From an uncultured Muribaculaceae bacterium (GTDB lineage: Bacteria; Bacteroidota; Bacteroidia; Bacteroidales; Muribaculaceae), in NCBI GenBank assembly GCA_934675575.1, contig CAKUQQ010000001.1:256874-320873 (forward strand): a stretch of DNA of 64,000 bases, written 5' to 3'. The notes beneath the pieces were generated by a model that saw only the letters and a program-made list of their open reading frames with translations, was not told the origin of the DNA and did not search any database. The position numbers and the translations under genes are program-made. Shown here in pieces: positions 28,395 to 37,384 of this stretch; the stretch's first letter is position 1; each line of letters begins with the position of its first letter.

Positions 28395-30161
28395 TCAGAA
28401 TAGAGACAGCTGCCTGTCGTCCTCTATTTGCGGTTTGGTTTTCTCCACCACAGGCTCTGGTTCGGGTTCTGGCTCCGGCTCGTTAAATGGCACTGGAGTG
28501 AGCCAGTCTATTTCGTCGAGGTCAATCTCGTTGCCCCTCACGGTGGCGGCAGTGTCAGTGTCGCTTGCTGGTAGTGTTGTGTCGGGTGCAGTAGGCGCAG
28601 TGTGCTCATAGGCCGTGGCGCTTTCGCGGCTCATTGCCACTATACGGTCGTTGGCATCATTGAGTGCATCTATGGTTTCTTTGAGTTGCGATTCGCTCGA
28701 CATCAGCGCTGCTTGCGTTGACGACAGTGTGCGCTGGCTGTCGGTCAGCTGCTGGCGCAAGTCGTTGATTTCTGCTTGCGCTTTGTGCAACTGGTCGCTT
28801 AACGCTTGCACTTCCTCGTTGGATTTTTGTGCCACAGCCTTGCTCTGCACAGCGGCTTGCGATAGTGAAGCTTCCAGGTCTTTGACCTGCACTTCGAGCA
28901 AAGATGCTTTCTCGTTGTTGTGTGCCAACTGGTTTTTGAGGCGGTCTATGTTGTTGGCGGTGTCGATGTCGCGTTGCTTTTGCACCGAGGCGTCCTTGTC
29001 GGCCTTGGCCATCATTTTCTCTATTTCCTTGCGCAGAGCCTCGTTGGTGGCTTCCAGTTTGTCTTTTTCTTGCTCTTTTACGGCAATTTCGGCTTTGTAG
29101 GAGGCTTCCACAGTGTCGAGCGATTTCTTCAGCTGGCTGATTTGTTCATTCGACTTGCGTCGGTTTTCCTCAGCTTGCTCCACCTTGTGCTGTATTTCGG
29201 CCGCCATGTCGAGATTGGCTTGCAGTTCGCTTATTTGCTCGCTTTGCTTTGCCATTTCGCTGTCGCGTTTTTCAATTTCGGTTTGCAGTCGTGCCGTCTC
29301 GTTGTTTTTCTCCGCAATTTCGGCCTTTAATAGTTCTATGTTGGCTTTGTCTGCTTCATTGGCTGCGGCTTCGGTGAGCTTCTCATTGGCCTCGCGAAGT
29401 TGTGCCTCAAGCTGCGCATTGCGGTTTTCGCATTGCATCAGTGAGTCTTTTTGCTCCTCGGTGAGTGTGCGCAGGCGTTCAGCCTCTTCCTCTGCGGTTT
29501 TGTATTGGCTTTCGCGCAGTTGCAGCACCTTGATTTTGTTTTGCAATCCTTTGAGCTCTACACTTTGTTGTTCCTTTTCGTCTCTTATTGCGGCTATTTG
29601 CTGCTTCAGTTCAGAGGTTTGTGCGCTTATCACCTTGTTGAGGGCATTGGCGGCATTGAGCTTTTCGGTTGCTTCGGCAAGTGCGTTTTTGTCGATGTCG
29701 CGTTGCAGGTTGCCAGCCGACAAGGCTTTGCTTTTCTCGCCGTTCACAAAGTCGATGAATTGTTTGCCTATTGCGTCGTCAATGGCTTGTTTTTCGGCGT
29801 CGATGTCAATGCAGTCTTTGATTATGGGTGGCAAATTGCTGTTGATGACGTTGATTATGGTCGATGATATGCTGTCGGGTAGGGCGTATGTGGTGGCGTT
29901 GCTGCTTGGCAAAGAAGCGGCTGCCGGTGCTGCGGTTTGAGCTTCAGCGCTGACGGTTTGCGTTGTGTCGTGGTCATTGCTAGCTGGCAATGTGGGTTGA
30001 GATGGCTCGGTGGCAGAGGCATCGCTTGACAGTTCCTTTTGTGGGGCTGGCAAGGCAAATGGACTGCGCCGTGTGCCGTCGTAGTAATCCACTTCATCGT
30101 CAATTTCGTCGCCGTCGGTCGAGAATCCGAATGCGCGTTTTAGTCCTTTAACAAATGACAT
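28395..30161 (-). CDS. Long coiled-coil protein ending in a beta-clamp-binding motif
   Basis: 588 residues. An acidic N-terminus (about 1-90, low complexity, Ala/Pro/Ser-rich) leads to a short hydrophobic helical segment (about 93-130, INVINSNLPPIIKDCIDID). A continuous coiled coil of about 350 residues follows (about 145-500, rich in K, E, A, Q, L with heptads), then an acidic linker with EPEPEPEPEP. The last five residues are QLSLF, the consensus pentapeptide (QL(S/D)LF) that docks proteins onto the DnaN sliding clamp. No ATPase head is present, so it is not an SMC protein. No signal peptide or membrane helix is seen. A replication-associated scaffold is a hypothesis. Confidence 0.8.
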   Translation of the reverse strand: MSFVKGLKRAFGFSTDGDEIDDEVDYYDGTRRSPFALPAPQKELSSDASATEPSQPTLPASNDHDTTQTVSAEAQTAAPAAASLPSSNATTYALPDSISSTIINVINSNLPPIIKDCIDIDAEKQAIDDAIGKQFIDFVNGEKSKALSAGNLQRDIDKNALAEATEKLNAANALNKVISAQTSELKQQIAAIRDEKEQQSVELKGLQNKIKVLQLRESQYKTAEEEAERLRTLTEEQKDSLMQCENRNAQLEAQLREANEKLTEAAANEADKANIELLKAEIAEKNNETARLQTEIEKRDSEMAKQSEQISELQANLDMAAEIQHKVEQAEENRRKSNEQISQLKKSLDTVEASYKAEIAVKEQEKDKLEATNEALRKEIEKMMAKADKDASVQKQRDIDTANNIDRLKNQLAHNNEKASLLEVQVKDLEASLSQAAVQSKAVAQKSNEEVQALSDQLHKAQAEINDLRQQLTDSQRTLSSTQAALMSSESQLKETIDALNDANDRIVAMSRESATAYEHTAPTAPDTTLPASDTDTAATVRGNEIDLDEIDWLTPVPFNEPEPEPEPEPVVEKTKPQIEDDRQLSLF

Positions 30162-30219
30162 GTTCTAAACTTTTTCTCTATGTTTTGCTGTTCGTTTTGG
30201 TTGTGGCGGTGGTGCCGCA

Positions 30220-33195
30220 TTATTCGTTTTCGGGCTTTAGCACCACACCCAAGCCTTTTTGTCCGTTTATCGAGACTTTGAGTGGGGCATCAAACCGCAC
30301 TATTGTCACATTCTCGCTGTCGTAGGTGGTGGGCAGCGATTTCAGCCAGTCGATGTCGAAAATGCTGTCGTCGCCAGGAGTGCCCACGGTGAAATAGCCC
30401 ACGCCAAACGATGTCAGGTTCTGGAAGAAGTGGGTGCCTTGGCTTGGCTCAATGGTGTTGCCTGGCATTGACAACTCCACAATCAGCTTGGCCGCCGCTA
30501 TGTTTGGCCACTTCACCGGAATTCCGAGGGCGGAGTCGGAGGAGCCCCATCGTCCGCAGCCGGCGAGAATGTAATTTTCACCTTTCTCGGTAAAGTTACG
30601 ATTAATTTTTTCAATTTCGTTGGCAATTAGCGAATTGTTTAGCATTGAGAACCGTTCAGGCTTCACGAGCACCACATGCGTTATGTTGTCCATAGTGCCA
30701 TGACCCAGTGCGCGCGTGCTCTTGATGAAAATGTGGCTTGGGTCGGCATTCATCACTGTCTCATCGAGCATTTCCTTGCGGTCAACCATAGGACGCATCT
30801 GTAGCCAGTAGATGTCGCCCTTTTTGCCTTTGGCCATGTCGTCGGGGCTGCCAAGCTGGCAAGCATATTCTATTTCCACAGGGCGGTTCATTTCGCTCTC
30901 ACCTGTGGTGAGCATGAAGTCAACGGCTTTGGCGAGCGGAAACACACCATGCTGCAGAATGTTGGCAAATGTCACCACCTTGCGGCCTTGCCCCAGGTCG
31001 TTGTCAACCAGCATGTCGTTTTGGTAGTCGTAGGTAGAGACCATATATTTCAAGTCGCCTTTACGGCCGGCGTCATTGACCTTGAGCTTGGCGATGTTAA
31101 ATCCGTCGTTGATTGTGAAGTCGTTGGCCACATGGCTCGTGTCGAGAGCATAGAAACGCGTCTGCGTGTCGCGCAGAGCCAAGTCGAGCGTGCTGGTTTG
31201 CAGCACTTTGTTGGGGTGTCGTGGCGACAAGCGCAGTGCAAGGCCACCGTCAACTATGTATTTTCCGAGACCCACGGCAATTTCCGTCACTCCGTCGCGC
31301 GCTTTTTCGTCATTGATGGGGTAGTAGTTGAGCGAGCGCCCCACACCGGCAAGCGACGGATAGAAGTATTGGCCGTGCTGCGCCCCCACCACTTCTTGTA
31401 TTATCACCGCCATTTTTTCTTGGTCGATTACGTTGCTTGTGGCCACCATGTAGGCTTTGCTGTCGGCATAGAACACCGAGGCATACACGGCCTTAACTGC
31501 ATTTTCAAGCAATTCGAGCTCATGGGTTTTATCGTCGAGGTGCGGAATCATGTAGGTTGAGTAGATTCCGGCAAATGGCTGATAATGGCTGTCTTCGAGC
31601 AGGCTTGAGCTGCGTATGGCGAGTGGGCCGTCAATCACATCATAGAGTGCGCTCAGGTCGTCATCGAGGCTGGCTGGCAGCTTGGCGGCAAGAAAAGCTT
31701 GGAGAATGTCCTCGTCGGGGGCTGTTGACAATGCCAGCGGATAGAGGTTGTTGCTCTCCATAAACTCGTCGAAAATGTCGGTGCAAAGCACCACCGTGCG
31801 CGGTATTTGAATCACAGCACCGTCGAAATTGTCGCACACCGGATTCTTTTTGATTATCGAGTCGATAAACGCCAGGCCGCGCCCTTTGCCTCCGAGCGAA
31901 CCTTTGCCTATGCGCGCAAAGTTGGAGTAGCGGTCGAAGCGGTCTTTGCGAAACTCTGCCACCACGCCACGGTTCTTCATCTTGCGGTATTTCACTATCA
32001 AGTCAAAAAACAGTTGCCGCACGGCAGGAGCTTCCTCTATGTTGCGGAAGCGGTGCATCTTCACCACTTGCGCTATGGGGAACAAGGCGCGTGAGTATAG
32101 CCAGCGCGAAATGTCGTTGTGCTGCGCATGAAAAAGCAGCGACTCGGCCGGTATGTCGAATATGTGATATTGCAGCTCCTTCAGGTCGTGTATGCGCATT
32201 ATTTCCTCGCCGTTGGCAGGATTCTTGATGATGAAATCGCCAAAGCCGAAGTGGTCTTTTATGGCTTTGCCAATGTCGAGAGGCAGTTTCTTGGAATTTT
32301 TGTCGATGAACGTGCCGTTGAACTCCGCCATGTGGTTGCGGTTTTCGGCGTCGCTCGACTCCATGATTATGGGCAAGTAGGGGTCTTGCTCACGCAGATA
32401 GTGCGCGAGCTTGAGTCCGGCCTTCTGGTCTTTCTCGCCATTGCGCTTAAACGAAATGTCGCTTATCACGCCAAGCATGTTGTCGCGATATTTGTTATAT
32501 ATCTCTATGGCTTCCTCGTAGTCGCGCGCAAGCATCACCTTTGGCCGTCCGCGCATGCGCAGCATCGACTCGTGGCCGTTGAGGGCCTCGGTTGAGAATA
32601 TCTGCGACTGCTGCAGCAAGAACTTGTAGATTGTGGGCAGCACCGACGAGTAGAACCTCACAGAGTCTTCCACAAGCAATATCATCTGCACACCCACACG
32701 GCTCACGTCGTTGTCGGCGTTCATCTTGTCTTCAAGTAGCTTTATTATTGCCACAAGAAGCTCCACATTGCCCAGCCAGCTGAACACATAGTCCACTCCG
32801 CCAAAGTCCTCGTTGGCAAGCCGTCGCGACACGGCCCGTGAGAATGGGGTCAGCACCACAAACGGTGTGTCGCTATATAGCTTTTTTATTTCTTTGGCCG
32901 ACGCAAACGTTTCACTCACATCTACGCCCGGCATTGCTATTATCAAGTCGAAATGTTTCTCGGCAAGCACCTCAAATGCTGTGGCAAAGTCGTTGACACG
33001 GGTCACGCGTGGTGGTGAGCTCAAGTTGAGTGACACATATTCCGAAAAAATCTGCTCCTCTACACGTCCGTCTTCCTCCATCATGAAGGCATCATATGGC
33101 GTGGCGATGAGCAGCACGTTGTACACACGCTCCTGCATCAAGTTCTGGAAAGCGGTGTCTTTGAGATAAAGTTGGCTGAACAAAGGCTCGTTCAT
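30220..33195 (-). CDS. Receiver-like domains fused to a PEP-synthase/PPDK ATP-grasp domain
   Basis: 991 residues from the ATG at 33195. Residues about 15-170 and 175-330 look like two response-regulator receiver folds: first VYNVLLIATP...DLIIAMPG...PFVVLTPF, second MILLVEDSV...GVISDISF...LPIIMES. From about 440 the PEP-synthase N-terminal ATP-grasp follows (GKGSLGGKGRGLAF, IRSSSLLEDS.YQPFAG, and a later WLQMRP). The phosphohistidine swivel and PEP-binding TIM barrel of true PEP synthase are missing, so it cannot carry out the full reaction. A nucleotide-driven phosphotransfer regulator is possible. It is first in the long operon, behind a copy of the promoter repeat. Confidence 0.85.
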   Translation of the reverse strand: MNEPLFSQLYLKDTAFQNLMQERVYNVLLIATPYDAFMMEEDGRVEEQIFSEYVSLNLSSPPRVTRVNDFATAFEVLAEKHFDLIIAMPGVDVSETFASAKEIKKLYSDTPFVVLTPFSRAVSRRLANEDFGGVDYVFSWLGNVELLVAIIKLLEDKMNADNDVSRVGVQMILLVEDSVRFYSSVLPTIYKFLLQQSQIFSTEALNGHESMLRMRGRPKVMLARDYEEAIEIYNKYRDNMLGVISDISFKRNGEKDQKAGLKLAHYLREQDPYLPIIMESSDAENRNHMAEFNGTFIDKNSKKLPLDIGKAIKDHFGFGDFIIKNPANGEEIMRIHDLKELQYHIFDIPAESLLFHAQHNDISRWLYSRALFPIAQVVKMHRFRNIEEAPAVRQLFFDLIVKYRKMKNRGVVAEFRKDRFDRYSNFARIGKGSLGGKGRGLAFIDSIIKKNPVCDNFDGAVIQIPRTVVLCTDIFDEFMESNNLYPLALSTAPDEDILQAFLAAKLPASLDDDLSALYDVIDGPLAIRSSSLLEDSHYQPFAGIYSTYMIPHLDDKTHELELLENAVKAVYASVFYADSKAYMVATSNVIDQEKMAVIIQEVVGAQHGQYFYPSLAGVGRSLNYYPINDEKARDGVTEIAVGLGKYIVDGGLALRLSPRHPNKVLQTSTLDLALRDTQTRFYALDTSHVANDFTINDGFNIAKLKVNDAGRKGDLKYMVSTYDYQNDMLVDNDLGQGRKVVTFANILQHGVFPLAKAVDFMLTTGESEMNRPVEIEYACQLGSPDDMAKGKKGDIYWLQMRPMVDRKEMLDETVMNADPSHIFIKSTRALGHGTMDNITHVVLVKPERFSMLNNSLIANEIEKINRNFTEKGENYILAGCGRWGSSDSALGIPVKWPNIAAAKLIVELSMPGNTIEPSQGTHFFQNLTSFGVGYFTVGTPGDDSIFDIDWLKSLPTTYDSENVTIVRFDAPLKVSINGQKGLGVVLKPENE

Positions 33196-33261
33196 TGCGC
33201 ACTGTTTTTGTTTAGTTTTGCTGCCTTGTCCCGGAGTTTTCCGGGCTGGGCTTTGTGATTG

Positions 33262-33293
33262 TAAAGATAATGCAAATCGGGCGCAATGGCAAA
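33262..33293 (-). promoter_or_regulatory. Promoter repeat copy upstream of the receiver/PEP-synthase fusion
   Basis: Minus strand TTTG (33293-33290), 20-nt spacer, TATCTTTA (33269-33262), embedded in the same extended AAAGATAATGCAAATCG sequence found at 4072 and 63253. It lies about 65 nt upstream of the start at 33195. Confidence 0.7.
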
Positions 33294-33302
33294 TTGGGCA
33301 AA

Positions 33303-33343
33303 ACAAAGTCGGGGTTGACGCTTGGTGGCGTTACAACCCCGAC
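33303..33343 (-). terminator. Terminator of the BspA-like gene
   Basis: Perfect 10-bp stem GTCGGGGTTG/CAACCCCGAC (33308-33317 and 33334-33343), followed on the minus strand by TTTGTTTT. Confidence 0.88.
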
Positions 33344-33368
33344 TTATGTGTGCTGTTAAGCTATATGA

Positions 33369-34652
33369 TTATTTCAAGAGCTTTGCAGTGTTTTTGGTGC
33401 CGTCGGTGTATATGGTTACAACGATGTTTACACCTGTGAATGGCTCTGCGCTCTGCAAGCCGGCGGTGTTGTAATAAACCACTGATTTCACTTGCTTGGC
33501 CACGGCAGCCGAGGTAACGCCAGTTTGCTCGTCTTCCTCGTTATAGGAGATGAAAGAGTCATTCCACTCTTCGGCTGTTTGGTAAGCCTGAAGTGAGCCT
33601 TTTGGCACATAGAGGTTCATCTTGTAGTTGGGGAACATCACGCCAAATGCGCCAGTCTGTGCCACAGGAGGTGTCACGGCGCGTATGTGGAACTCGGTGA
33701 GTTGAGAGCAGGCATCGAATGCACCCACGTCAATGGTTTTGACGGTAGATGGCAAATAGAGCTTGGTGAGCACGGTGTCGCCATAGCACATGCTGTTTGG
33801 TATTGCTTCCACGCCTTCGCTTATGCGGAGTGTCTTGAGGCGTGCTGCGCAGTCGAAAGCAGAGTTGGCAATCTCTTTAACTGTGTTTGGTGTAGTGTAT
33901 TCTGTGCGGGGGTCGGCCTGTGGGTAGGCATAGAGCTTGGTGACGTCGGTGTCGAAGAGCACGCCGTCAACTGTTTTGAACTTGCTGTTGGCGGCTGCCA
34001 CGGTGAATTTTGCCAAGTTGAGGCAGCCGGCAAAAGCGGCATTGCCGATTGTAGCAACGTTTGCTCCGAGATTCACGCTTTTGAGAGCAGAGCCATAGAA
34101 TGCTGTTTCACCGATTGAGGTGAGTTCGGCAATGGCGTTAAGCGACTCGATGGCTGTTTTGTAGAACGCCGATTTGCCTATGGTCTCAAGAGTAGATGGA
34201 AAGTTGAACGACTTCAAGGCATAGCAGCTCATGAATGCTTTTTGGTTGATTTTTGTGAGACCTTCGCTTGCCACGATTTCTTCGAGAGCTTGGTCTTTGT
34301 AGAAAGCATTTGTGCCGATGGTTTTGAGGGTTTTTGGCAACACCATGCGCTTCAGCACTTTGTTGAGGCTCATAGAGTAGTTTGGTAACACACCGGTGTC
34401 GTTGCCATCTGCATCTACGATTTGGGCGTCGGCCATGTCGAGGTTGGTCACTGCAGAGGCCTTTGCCAGGCCACTGTTGATGTCGGTACTGTTGACCTTG
34501 CCTTTGATTGTGAGGTCGGTGATTGACGATGCGTCGTCGCCGAGCAGTGTGGCAAGAGTGCCTGGAGTTGTAACTTCAATTGTCTTTGCCACTGTTTGTG
34601 CGTTGGCGGTAATAGCCAGCACAGCTGCAAACAAGAGTAATAATTTCTTCAT
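33369..34652 (-). CDS. BspA-type leucine-rich-repeat secreted protein
   Basis: 427 residues from the ATG at 34652, which opens a signal peptide ending TANAQ. Residues about 90-370 are LRR_5 repeats of the BspA type (LPKTLKTIGTNAFYK, FPSTLETIGKSAFYK, LGANVATIGNAAFAG), each about 23 residues. The C-terminal 40 residues (VVYYNTAGLQS...TGVNIVVTIYTDGT...AKLLK) resemble a T9SS type A sorting signal. BspA proteins bind fibronectin and other host or bacterial ligands. It follows topA on the same strand by 69 bp, with no clear promoter between, so partial cotranscription is possible. Confidence 0.9.
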   Translation of the reverse strand: MKKLLLLFAAVLAITANAQTVAKTIEVTTPGTLATLLGDDASSITDLTIKGKVNSTDINSGLAKASAVTNLDMADAQIVDADGNDTGVLPNYSMSLNKVLKRMVLPKTLKTIGTNAFYKDQALEEIVASEGLTKINQKAFMSCYALKSFNFPSTLETIGKSAFYKTAIESLNAIAELTSIGETAFYGSALKSVNLGANVATIGNAAFAGCLNLAKFTVAAANSKFKTVDGVLFDTDVTKLYAYPQADPRTEYTTPNTVKEIANSAFDCAARLKTLRISEGVEAIPNSMCYGDTVLTKLYLPSTVKTIDVGAFDACSQLTEFHIRAVTPPVAQTGAFGVMFPNYKMNLYVPKGSLQAYQTAEEWNDSFISYNEEDEQTGVTSAAVAKQVKSVVYYNTAGLQSAEPFTGVNIVVTIYTDGTKNTAKLLK

Positions 34653-34721
34653 AAGTTGTTTTTTATTGTTAAGAAATAAGCTGTTATTATGCGTTTTTAT
34701 TTTTTTGCTGTTCACAATGTT

Positions 34722-37130
34722 TTATTTAGATTTAGTGGCGACAGTTTTTTTCTTGGTTGTCGCAGTTTTCTTTTTAGCTGTGGTCTTTGTCGCTGCTTTG
34801 GTCTTGGCGGCAGCGGCGGCGCGCCTAGTGGAGCTTTTTGAGGCGTTGGCTTCGTCGGCCACTATTTCGCGGCAAGCCTCGAGTGTGAGTGATTGTGGGT
34901 CGAGCTTTTTAGGAATCTTGTAATTTTTCTTTTCAAAGCTTATGTATGGTCCGAAACGTCCGTTAAGCACTTGCAACCCAGGTTCCTCGTCAAAAGTCTT
35001 TATCACTTTCTTTGCCTCGGTGTCGCGTTTCTGCTTTATCAGTTCCACAGCCTCGTCGAGCGTTATTTTGTAGGGCGACAACTCTTTGGGTATTGACACG
35101 AACTTGCCGGCATGTTTCACATAAGGACCAAAACGACCTATTGCCACCGACACATCGGCATCTTCAAATTTTCCAAGGTCTCGTGGCATCTCGAATAGTT
35201 TCAATGCCTCATCAAGTGTGATTGTGGCCACGCTCTGGTCTTTTTGAAGCGATGCGAAGCGCGGCTTGTCCTCGTCGTCGGTGCTGCCCAGCTGCACGAG
35301 AGGGCCATATTTGCCTATTTTTACCGACACTGGCTTGCCGGTCTTGGGATCGGTGCCCAATATGCGCTCACCCACCTTGTGCTCAAGGTGCAAGTCCGAC
35401 ACCTTTTTGATTTCGGGGTGGAAATCCTTATAGAATTTGTCGATTTCGTCGTTCCATTTCTCCTTGCCCTCGGCAATTTCATCGAAGTCGTTCTCGATTT
35501 TTGCCGTGAAGTTGTAGTCCATTATCTTGGGGAAGTATTTCAGGAGAAAATCATTGACCACCATGCCCACGTCGGTGGGAATGAGTTTGCCTTTCTCTGC
35601 TCCGGTCATTTCAGAGCTTTCTTCACTTGAAATTTTGCCGTCTTTGAGCGATATTATCTCGTAGTTGCGTTTAATGCCCTTGCTCTCGCCATGCTCCACA
35701 TAGTCGCGTGCCTGTATGGTGGATATTGTGGGGGCGTAAGTTGACGGGCGGCCTATTCCCAGCTCCTCCAGCTTGCGCACAAGCGAGGCTTCGGTGTAGC
35801 GAGGCGGTTGCTGGGTGAAACGTTGTGTGCTCACTATCTCGTTGACGGTGAGGGTCTGTCCTTCTTTCACCTGTGGCAAAGTGCCTTTGGCTTCATCGGC
35901 TGTGTCGTCGTCGGTAGATTCGATATACACCTTCAAGAAACCGTCAAACTTCACCACTTCGCCTGTGGCGGTGAAGTGCTCGCTGCGGTTGCTGATGTTG
36001 ATGTCTATCGATGTTTTTTCCACTTGGGCATCGGCCATCTGAGAGGCTATTGTGCGCTTCCAGATGAGGTTATAGAGTTTCTTTTCTTGTGCTGTGCCCG
36101 AAATCTCGTGGTTGCTTATGAATGTGGGGCGTATGGCCTCGTGAGCCTCTTGTGCACCCTTGCTGCTGGTGTGATACTTGCGTATCTTCAGATATTCTTC
36201 GCCTATGTTTTCGGTGATTTCGTTGCTGATAGTGCTGAGCGCCAAGCCAGAGAGGTTGAGTGAGTCGGTACGCATATAGGTGATGTGTCCGGCCTCATAG
36301 AGGGTTTGTGCCACACGCATGGTTTGTGCCACCGAGAAGCCGAGTTTTCTTGCGGCCTCTTGCTGCAGGGTGGAAGTGGTGAATGGCGGTGCCGGCGATT
36401 TTTTCAGAGGCTTCACCGTCACATCGCCCACGGTGAGTGTGGCTGTGTTGCAGTCCTCAAGAAAACGCATGGCCTCGTCGTGGTTGGCAAGACGCTTGTT
36501 GAGCTCGGCTTGCACAGGCATATTTGTGCTTGCAGGGGTGAGTTGTGCTGTGATGCGGTAGTATGGCTCGCTCTTGAAGTCGCGAATCTCTTTTTCGCGC
36601 TCGGCAATCAGCCTCACAGCCACGCTCTGCACACGGCCGGCCGACAATGCCGGCTTGATTTTCTTCCAAAGCACAGGCGACAGCTCAAAGCCCACAATGC
36701 GGTCGAGCACACGGCGTGCTTGCTGCGCATCTACGAGGTTGATGTCGATGTCACGCGGATTTTCTATTGCTTTGAGTATTGCAGACTTGGTGATTTCGTG
36801 AAACACGATGCGCTTTGTGTTCTCTGGTTTGAGTTTAAGCACCTCATACAAATGCCAGGAAATGGCTTCTCCCTCGCGGTCCTCATCACTTGCGAGCCAC
36901 ACGGTCTTAGCCGACTTTGCGGCTTTCTTCAACTCTGCCACCAAAGCCTTTTTCTCGGCCGGAATTTCATATATTGGCTTGTAGCCATGTTCCACGTCGA
37001 TGCTGAAGTCTTTTTTGTGCAGGTCGCGTATGTGGCCGCGGCTCGACATGACAGTGTAGTCTTTTCCAAGAAATTTTTGAATCGTTTTGGCTTTTGCCGG
37101 AGACTCAACTATAACCAAATTGTCTGGCAT
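34722..37130 (-). CDS. topA: DNA topoisomerase I (type IA)
   Basis: 802 residues. Toprim domain at the N-terminus (LVIVESPAKAKTI; acidic triad in ASDEDREGEAI). The active-site tyrosine is in ITYMRTDSLNLS, about residue 290. GRVQSVAVRLI and IGRPSTYAPTI are further core motifs. After the core come several Toprim-C repeats without zinc cysteines (FGPYVKHAGKFVS, FGPYISFEKKNYKIPK) and a very basic Lys/Ala/Thr-rich tail (last ~45 residues). It relaxes negative supercoils. The zinc-free C-terminus with a lysine tail is common in Bacteroidetes. A TAATTTTG box at 37271-37264 is a weak promoter candidate. Confidence 0.97.
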   Translation of the reverse strand: MPDNLVIVESPAKAKTIQKFLGKDYTVMSSRGHIRDLHKKDFSIDVEHGYKPIYEIPAEKKALVAELKKAAKSAKTVWLASDEDREGEAISWHLYEVLKLKPENTKRIVFHEITKSAILKAIENPRDIDINLVDAQQARRVLDRIVGFELSPVLWKKIKPALSAGRVQSVAVRLIAEREKEIRDFKSEPYYRITAQLTPASTNMPVQAELNKRLANHDEAMRFLEDCNTATLTVGDVTVKPLKKSPAPPFTTSTLQQEAARKLGFSVAQTMRVAQTLYEAGHITYMRTDSLNLSGLALSTISNEITENIGEEYLKIRKYHTSSKGAQEAHEAIRPTFISNHEISGTAQEKKLYNLIWKRTIASQMADAQVEKTSIDINISNRSEHFTATGEVVKFDGFLKVYIESTDDDTADEAKGTLPQVKEGQTLTVNEIVSTQRFTQQPPRYTEASLVRKLEELGIGRPSTYAPTISTIQARDYVEHGESKGIKRNYEIISLKDGKISSEESSEMTGAEKGKLIPTDVGMVVNDFLLKYFPKIMDYNFTAKIENDFDEIAEGKEKWNDEIDKFYKDFHPEIKKVSDLHLEHKVGERILGTDPKTGKPVSVKIGKYGPLVQLGSTDDEDKPRFASLQKDQSVATITLDEALKLFEMPRDLGKFEDADVSVAIGRFGPYVKHAGKFVSIPKELSPYKITLDEAVELIKQKRDTEAKKVIKTFDEEPGLQVLNGRFGPYISFEKKNYKIPKKLDPQSLTLEACREIVADEANASKSSTRRAAAAAKTKAATKTTAKKKTATTKKKTVATKSK

Positions 37131-37384
37131 ACGATATATAATTTTTCAAAATGGTTGGTGCATGCAGCTTTAGGCACTGTGCATTTAGGCAAAAGAAGCG
37201 TTTCACCCGTTATTCACTGACCCTCACACCAACACAAAGCTCAATGTTTTTCTTAATTGGCTGCAAAATTAGAAAAAAACTCACAAACCAATAAATTAAT
37301 GTGTCATTTTACAACTTTTTAAGCTTATTTGCACCACTTTTTGTGTCGTTTTGCCATTTAGCTGATTGATTGTTGCCTGTGGCG

